Part shown: positions 60,560-64,000 of the stretch, piece after piece | Position numbering within the stretch: the stretch's first letter is position 1 | Layout of the letters: every line of letters starts with the position of its first letter | Assembly (NCBI RefSeq): GCF_018691265.1 | Contig: NW_024881321.1 | Location: forward strand, 24,339,698-24,403,697 | Reading direction: 5' to 3' | Length of the DNA stretch: 64,000 nucleotides | Origin: Tyto alba | Lineage: Eukaryota > Chordata > Aves > Strigiformes > Tytonidae | Made by a program: the position numbers and the translations under genes | The notes under the pieces: model-generated | Database searches by the model: none | The model's input: the letters and a program-made list of their open reading frames with translations, nothing else | What the model was told of the DNA's origin: nothing

Positions 60560-60978
60560 TGTGGTGGTTCAATGGTATCACAGTTAATGACTCAAACATC
60601 TGATAAAGAACTTTGGTAAAGGGAATTATTTTTATGGAAACACCAAGTCTGTGATGGGAAGATGTGATAAGAAGAGAAGGTCCCATAGAGGTGGGACTTC
60701 ACTTTTCTGAGGCTGGACTTCCCTGTCTTGAGTGACTCCATAAAGAGCCAATAGAGAAGCCATTTCCAGAACATATACACCAAGAAGAAAGGTCAGACAC
60801 CAGTCATACCTGCAGGGAGGGGGGGGCAGCTCCCCACCGACCCCCAAGCCCACTGACCCATCTCCAGAGGACTCTGCAGGTACAAACTATGCATGCACCA
60901 AAACTAAGAATATTCTAGAAACATAGACACTTAATTAGCCTAAGAAGTCCAAGTACCCACCTGTGTGAGGGACAAACG

Positions 60979-60987
60979 ATTATAAAA
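60979..60987 (+). promoter_or_regulatory. LTR TATA box
   Basis: TATAAAAAG, matching TATAAAAG in the sister LTR near 3201-3210. Confidence 0.6.
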
Positions 60988-61347
60988 AGATGCGATTTGA
61001 AGACCTGAGAAGTGGTCCCCTTCCAGATCTGGATCTTCAGGCTGGCTGGACCATGCTGGCACCAGGGCTGGTAAAGTCTTTCCTTCTTTTTTCTCTCCCT
61101 TACTCTCTTGCCTTCTTTTCCTCTTTCTCTCTCTTTTTCTATCCCATTCTTTATCCCTATATCCCTGCATACATGGAAAGGCTTGTTGGGATGTGTTTAA
61201 GGCTTGTTGGGATATGTTTACTTTGAGGCTTTTTAGTGTGAATTGTAAGATTCATGGTTTGCTGGTGTAAATTGTGGGATTTTACCACTTTTTGCAGAGG
61301 TTGCAAGGTTTACTGACAAGGTTTCTTGCCAGTATCTGTTGTGAACA

Positions 61348-61353
61348 AATAAA
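61348..61353 (+). terminator. LTR poly(A) signal
   Basis: AATAAA about 365 bases after the TATA box, followed by a GT-rich CTCTGGTGTCATTT element, as at a poly(A) site. Confidence 0.55.
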
Positions 61354-61428
61354 AGTCAAGGTTTTTGAATTGAATAATCTCTGGTGTCATTTCACCTTAA
61401 TCCTGCCTCTGTAACCTCCCACCATACA

Positions 61429-62789
61429 CATAAATCTGTGTCTAAATTTATGCAATAGGAAAATTCCGTGCAACCCTAAGGACCTAATGACTAGGAAATC
61501 AGTTTCATAAATCTGTTCTTCCATCTCATGAAAAAATTTTTATAAAGTAAAAGATTTCAGAAAAAAAAAAAAAAATTCTTTATTGAGGTAACTGAATCAT
61601 ATGCAAATCTGGTACATTTTAAAGATAGTTAAATAAGAAAATCTACGTGTGTTTCTAATCAGGATTGATGATGGTTGAACACTTTTAACTTTGAGAATTA
61701 TATCTAGCTTTGTATCATCAACTTGATGACAATACTCCTACTAAATATATTATTAGCAGAATTTTTGCAAGCTTTCTCCTTGAAATTAAATGTAATTTCC
61801 TTGAGATCTCCACTTTATACAGGTTGAATTCCCAGTAGAACTTAGCAAACATTAGAACTAAGCAAACATTAGACAAATTTCAAATCAATGCAGAGTCAAC
61901 TGCTTTGCTTAGAAAACATGAAGAGAGTGGCTTGCATATATATTTAATAGAAGGGCATGCAAACAATTGAAGGGAAAATAGGTAGGTAGAAATACGGGTA
62001 TGTAAAATCCTCTCCAGAAGCAAAGCTCTTAATAGATTATTTACTTCTATTGGTTGTGTTATCAGTGACCATACTATAACAAAACGAAACCATAAAACTG
62101 TCTACTGGTGGTATCTATAAATCTTTACAAGCACATACTCTTCTATTTTAAGATTCGCTAATAAGATTTTAAAGTCAATAAATGAAAAGAACAGGGACAG
62201 AAATTTACTTCACAAACCATAATTTGATTATCCTTTTTATATAAGTTCTGATACCATCTTTACTTGCATAAACTTTTACCATTATGCTTATGACATGGAC
62301 AATGTTTCTTTAAAAGCAGCTTCTCAATTCTTTTGTTTCCCCACTGTTCAAGGTATAGCTGTAGGCTTTACTTACCTTATGCTAATCTAGAGCTGTTCTA
62401 AATTAAAAATTATGTCATGTGGTTCCTCTTTACCTTTTGTTACAACAGTAGGGGAATACTCTGTTAATTAGGCAGCATGTGTTATGGCTGCATCTCTGTG
62501 AAGGAGATATTATTATCTTGATTTTATGAAGAGTGAAGACAGACCCAAGAGCATTATCTTCAACTACCCAATTTCACAAACCTATGGCATCATTTTTCAG
62601 ACTATTTAGTGTGCAGTATTCTATACATTTGAAGTCCATTGACTCAGCACTTCTACCAAGTAGTCTATGGCTTTTCATTAGTACCTCATAAAATGAACAT
62701 TATTATAAAGCCACAAAAGATTGCTTGCATTATAGAGACTATATTATAACAAGGAACTAGTTATAAAAAGCCTTAGGTAGGCATGTATT
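61429..62789. other. AT-rich non-coding DNA, no gene seen
   Basis: Nothing recognisable. A small tandem duplication of about 17 bases (AACTWAGCAAACATTAG, two copies) lies near 61840-61873. Confidence 0.55.
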
Positions 62790-63082
62790 TGTCCTGGTTG
62801 GGGCTGGACTAAAGTTCCTGTTGGTTTGGCAGTGGGAGGAATGCTGCAGCACACTGAGACCCCAGGGGCTCCCCAGGTCCTAGTGCCCTCACCTGTGCGC
62901 GGGGGCGGGGGGAGCACAGCTGGAGGGCTGGGCCCGGATTGGCCAATAGTCCATGTCATGTGACATTGTGCTCACTATATAAAGGCAGGAGTGGGCCAGG
63001 AGGGGCTCTCCCTTTTGGGAGTGTTGCTGTGGTGCTTTTGTGTTGGGGATTGCCAGCTGGGAGCAGGTGGGTGTCAGTGTGT
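62790..63082 (+). mobile_element. ERV LTR, 5' part only, plus strand
   Basis: It begins TGTCCTGGTTGGGGCTGGAC and follows the 26496-26976 LTR closely through the CACTATATAAAGGC TATA box and GAGTGTTGCTGTGG to GAGCAGGTGGGTGTCAGTGT. There the match ends and CR1 sequence begins. The rest of R and U5 is lost. The 71-codon antisense frame at 62744-62959 is a shadow. Confidence 0.87.
62976..62989 (+). promoter_or_regulatory. LTR TATA box
   Basis: CACTATATAAAGGC, the same motif as in the two full-length sister LTRs. Confidence 0.6.
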
Positions 63083-63089
63083 AGATAAT

Positions 63090-63165
63090 AACAAAACAGA
63101 GGATGATGTTTATCCTGACTTTAGCAACATATCTGACACACTATCCCATAGTATTATTATTGTCA
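63090..63165 (+). mobile_element. CR1 LINE RT fragment, plus strand
   Basis: Translation gives DVYPDFSNISDTLSHSIIIV, a degenerate form of the CR1 RT block DVVYLDFSKAFDTVSHSILL. Only about 75 bases are recognisable. Confidence 0.65.
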
Positions 63166-64000
63166 GGGATCTGAACTAACTAATAAGACTTAAAGATTCT
63201 GATCAGCCTCACCTGGGCTTCCCACCCACACATCTTACCCATGAACACAGGATCTCTATTTAAGCTCAGTCCCGGGCCTTTGGTTCCCTGGCTGAAGTAT
63301 GTTGGAAGAACATTAACTGCTAGCATGCTATGTCTATACATCCTGTTGAACCACACCTAAAGCTATAGACTGTCTTTTAGCTATAATAATAACCTGCCTG
63401 GTGGTTACTTGGCCTGATCTCAATTCTGACCTGTGGGCAGACTTCCTGGGTTGACCTTGGTATTTTTGCCATATACTTTCTTGATGATTGAGACTTCTGG
63501 TTAGACATTTTTTTGTTACCCTATATTGTTTGATAGTCCTTGAACTGTTGATAGAACCTATTCCTGTCACTATTCTGTTCTGTTTGTTTGCTGCTGATAT
63601 TGTGGCCTGTTGGTGAGGTTATCACCTGGTCAGTGTAAGGCAGTGATGAAAATCGAACTGGATTAGTCATACTAATTGATAAGAGTATGTGGAAGAGTGA
63701 GAATATTTATTCCAGAAAGGTTATTTGATCAGAAACCTCATAACTGAGAGGATAAAAAAAGAAAGACAAAAAACTCTAAACGTACAGAGACATAGACCTG
63801 ATGAAACAAACATGGAGACAATGACAAGAAATAAATCTTGCCAGTCACGCTAATTGACAGGCTATCAAGAATATACAGATCCCACTTCCATGAAGACCAG
63901 CCTGGACTTTGCAAGTGGTAAATTGTAAACCAGGAGAATCACTGACACCAAACTAGGAGTGAGGGAATCTATAGGATTATACAAATCCATTCAGGGGGAA
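63166..64000. other. Unclassified DNA, possibly an unknown repeat
   Basis: No coding signal. 63190-63655 is less AT-rich than the nearby background and contains CTCTATTTAAGCTCAGTCCC and CAACATACTTC-type segments that look like part of an LTR or a retroposon, but there is no second copy in the window to confirm it. The last 350 bases are AT-rich. Confidence 0.35.

Larger units (their letters stand above)
60560..61428 (+). mobile_element. ERV LTR, plus strand, family shared with 2850-3654
   Basis: It begins TGTGGTGGTTCAATGG and ends CCTCTGTAACCTCCCACCATACA. U3 shares TTAATGACTCAAACATC, GGTAAAGG, the GACTTCCCTGTCTTGAGTG-type block and CTAGAAACATAGACAC-type block with the minus-strand copy at 2850-3654. 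TATAAAAAG is at about 60979-60987 and AATAAA at 61348-61353. After the TATA box lies a pyrimidine-rich stretch of about 70 bases, and GGCTTGTTGGGATNTGTTTA occurs twice in tandem near 61178-61218. No internal viral sequence follows, so it is probably a solo LTR; no target duplication is evident. Confidence 0.82.

Overview
The window looks like nuclear DNA of a bird. The evidence is the repeat content: many pieces of the avian CR1 LINE (reverse-transcriptase reading frame plus the typical 3' end that finishes in an ATTCTATGATTCTRTGA-like tail) and several families of endogenous-retrovirus (ERV) LTRs with TATA boxes, poly(A) signals and TG...CA ends. The rest is AT-rich, non-coding and full of poly(T) tracts and short microsatellites. 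No complete protein-coding host gene, tRNA, rRNA, CRISPR array or bacterial-type operon was found. The longest open frames are CR1 reverse-transcriptase remnants or antisense frames inside LTRs.

Layout. 1-9.5 kb: AT-rich DNA with one minus-strand LTR (about 2850-3654). 9.5-15.7 kb: a minus-strand LTR (9525-10678), a decayed plus-strand CR1 (about 14035-14915) and half of another minus-strand LTR (about 14918-15643). 18.8-27 kb: a CR1 fragment, two related minus-strand solo LTRs (20262-20761 and 26496-26976), an unclassified ERV-like stretch and the best-preserved CR1 (about 24265-25550). 28.5-29.7 kb: two different plus-strand LTRs side by side. 29.7-39.3 kb: repeat-poor DNA with two exon-like intervals, both only candidates. 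39346-41392: a collapsed minus-strand provirus (LTR, tRNA-Lys-type primer-binding site, about 330 bp of internal DNA, polypurine tract, and a second, different LTR). 43.1-46.3 kb: a stack of nested CR1 insertions in both orientations. 46.3-52.6 kb: repeat-poor DNA with a 107-bp perfect ATT microsatellite. 52.6-56 kb: an LTR split by another LTR, plus a further LTR fragment. 56.4-58.4 kb: CR1 remnants and two inverted copies of an old repeat. 60.56-61.43 kb: a plus-strand LTR of the same family as the one at 2.85-3.65 kb. 62.79-63.17 kb: a truncated LTR joined to a CR1 fragment.

Nothing here acts as a working gene system. The window reads as a gene desert or the inside of a very large intron, shaped by repeated CR1 and ERV insertion and by recombination between LTRs. 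All boundaries and family calls come from reading the sequence and comparing copies within the window. No database search was run, so family names are kept general.
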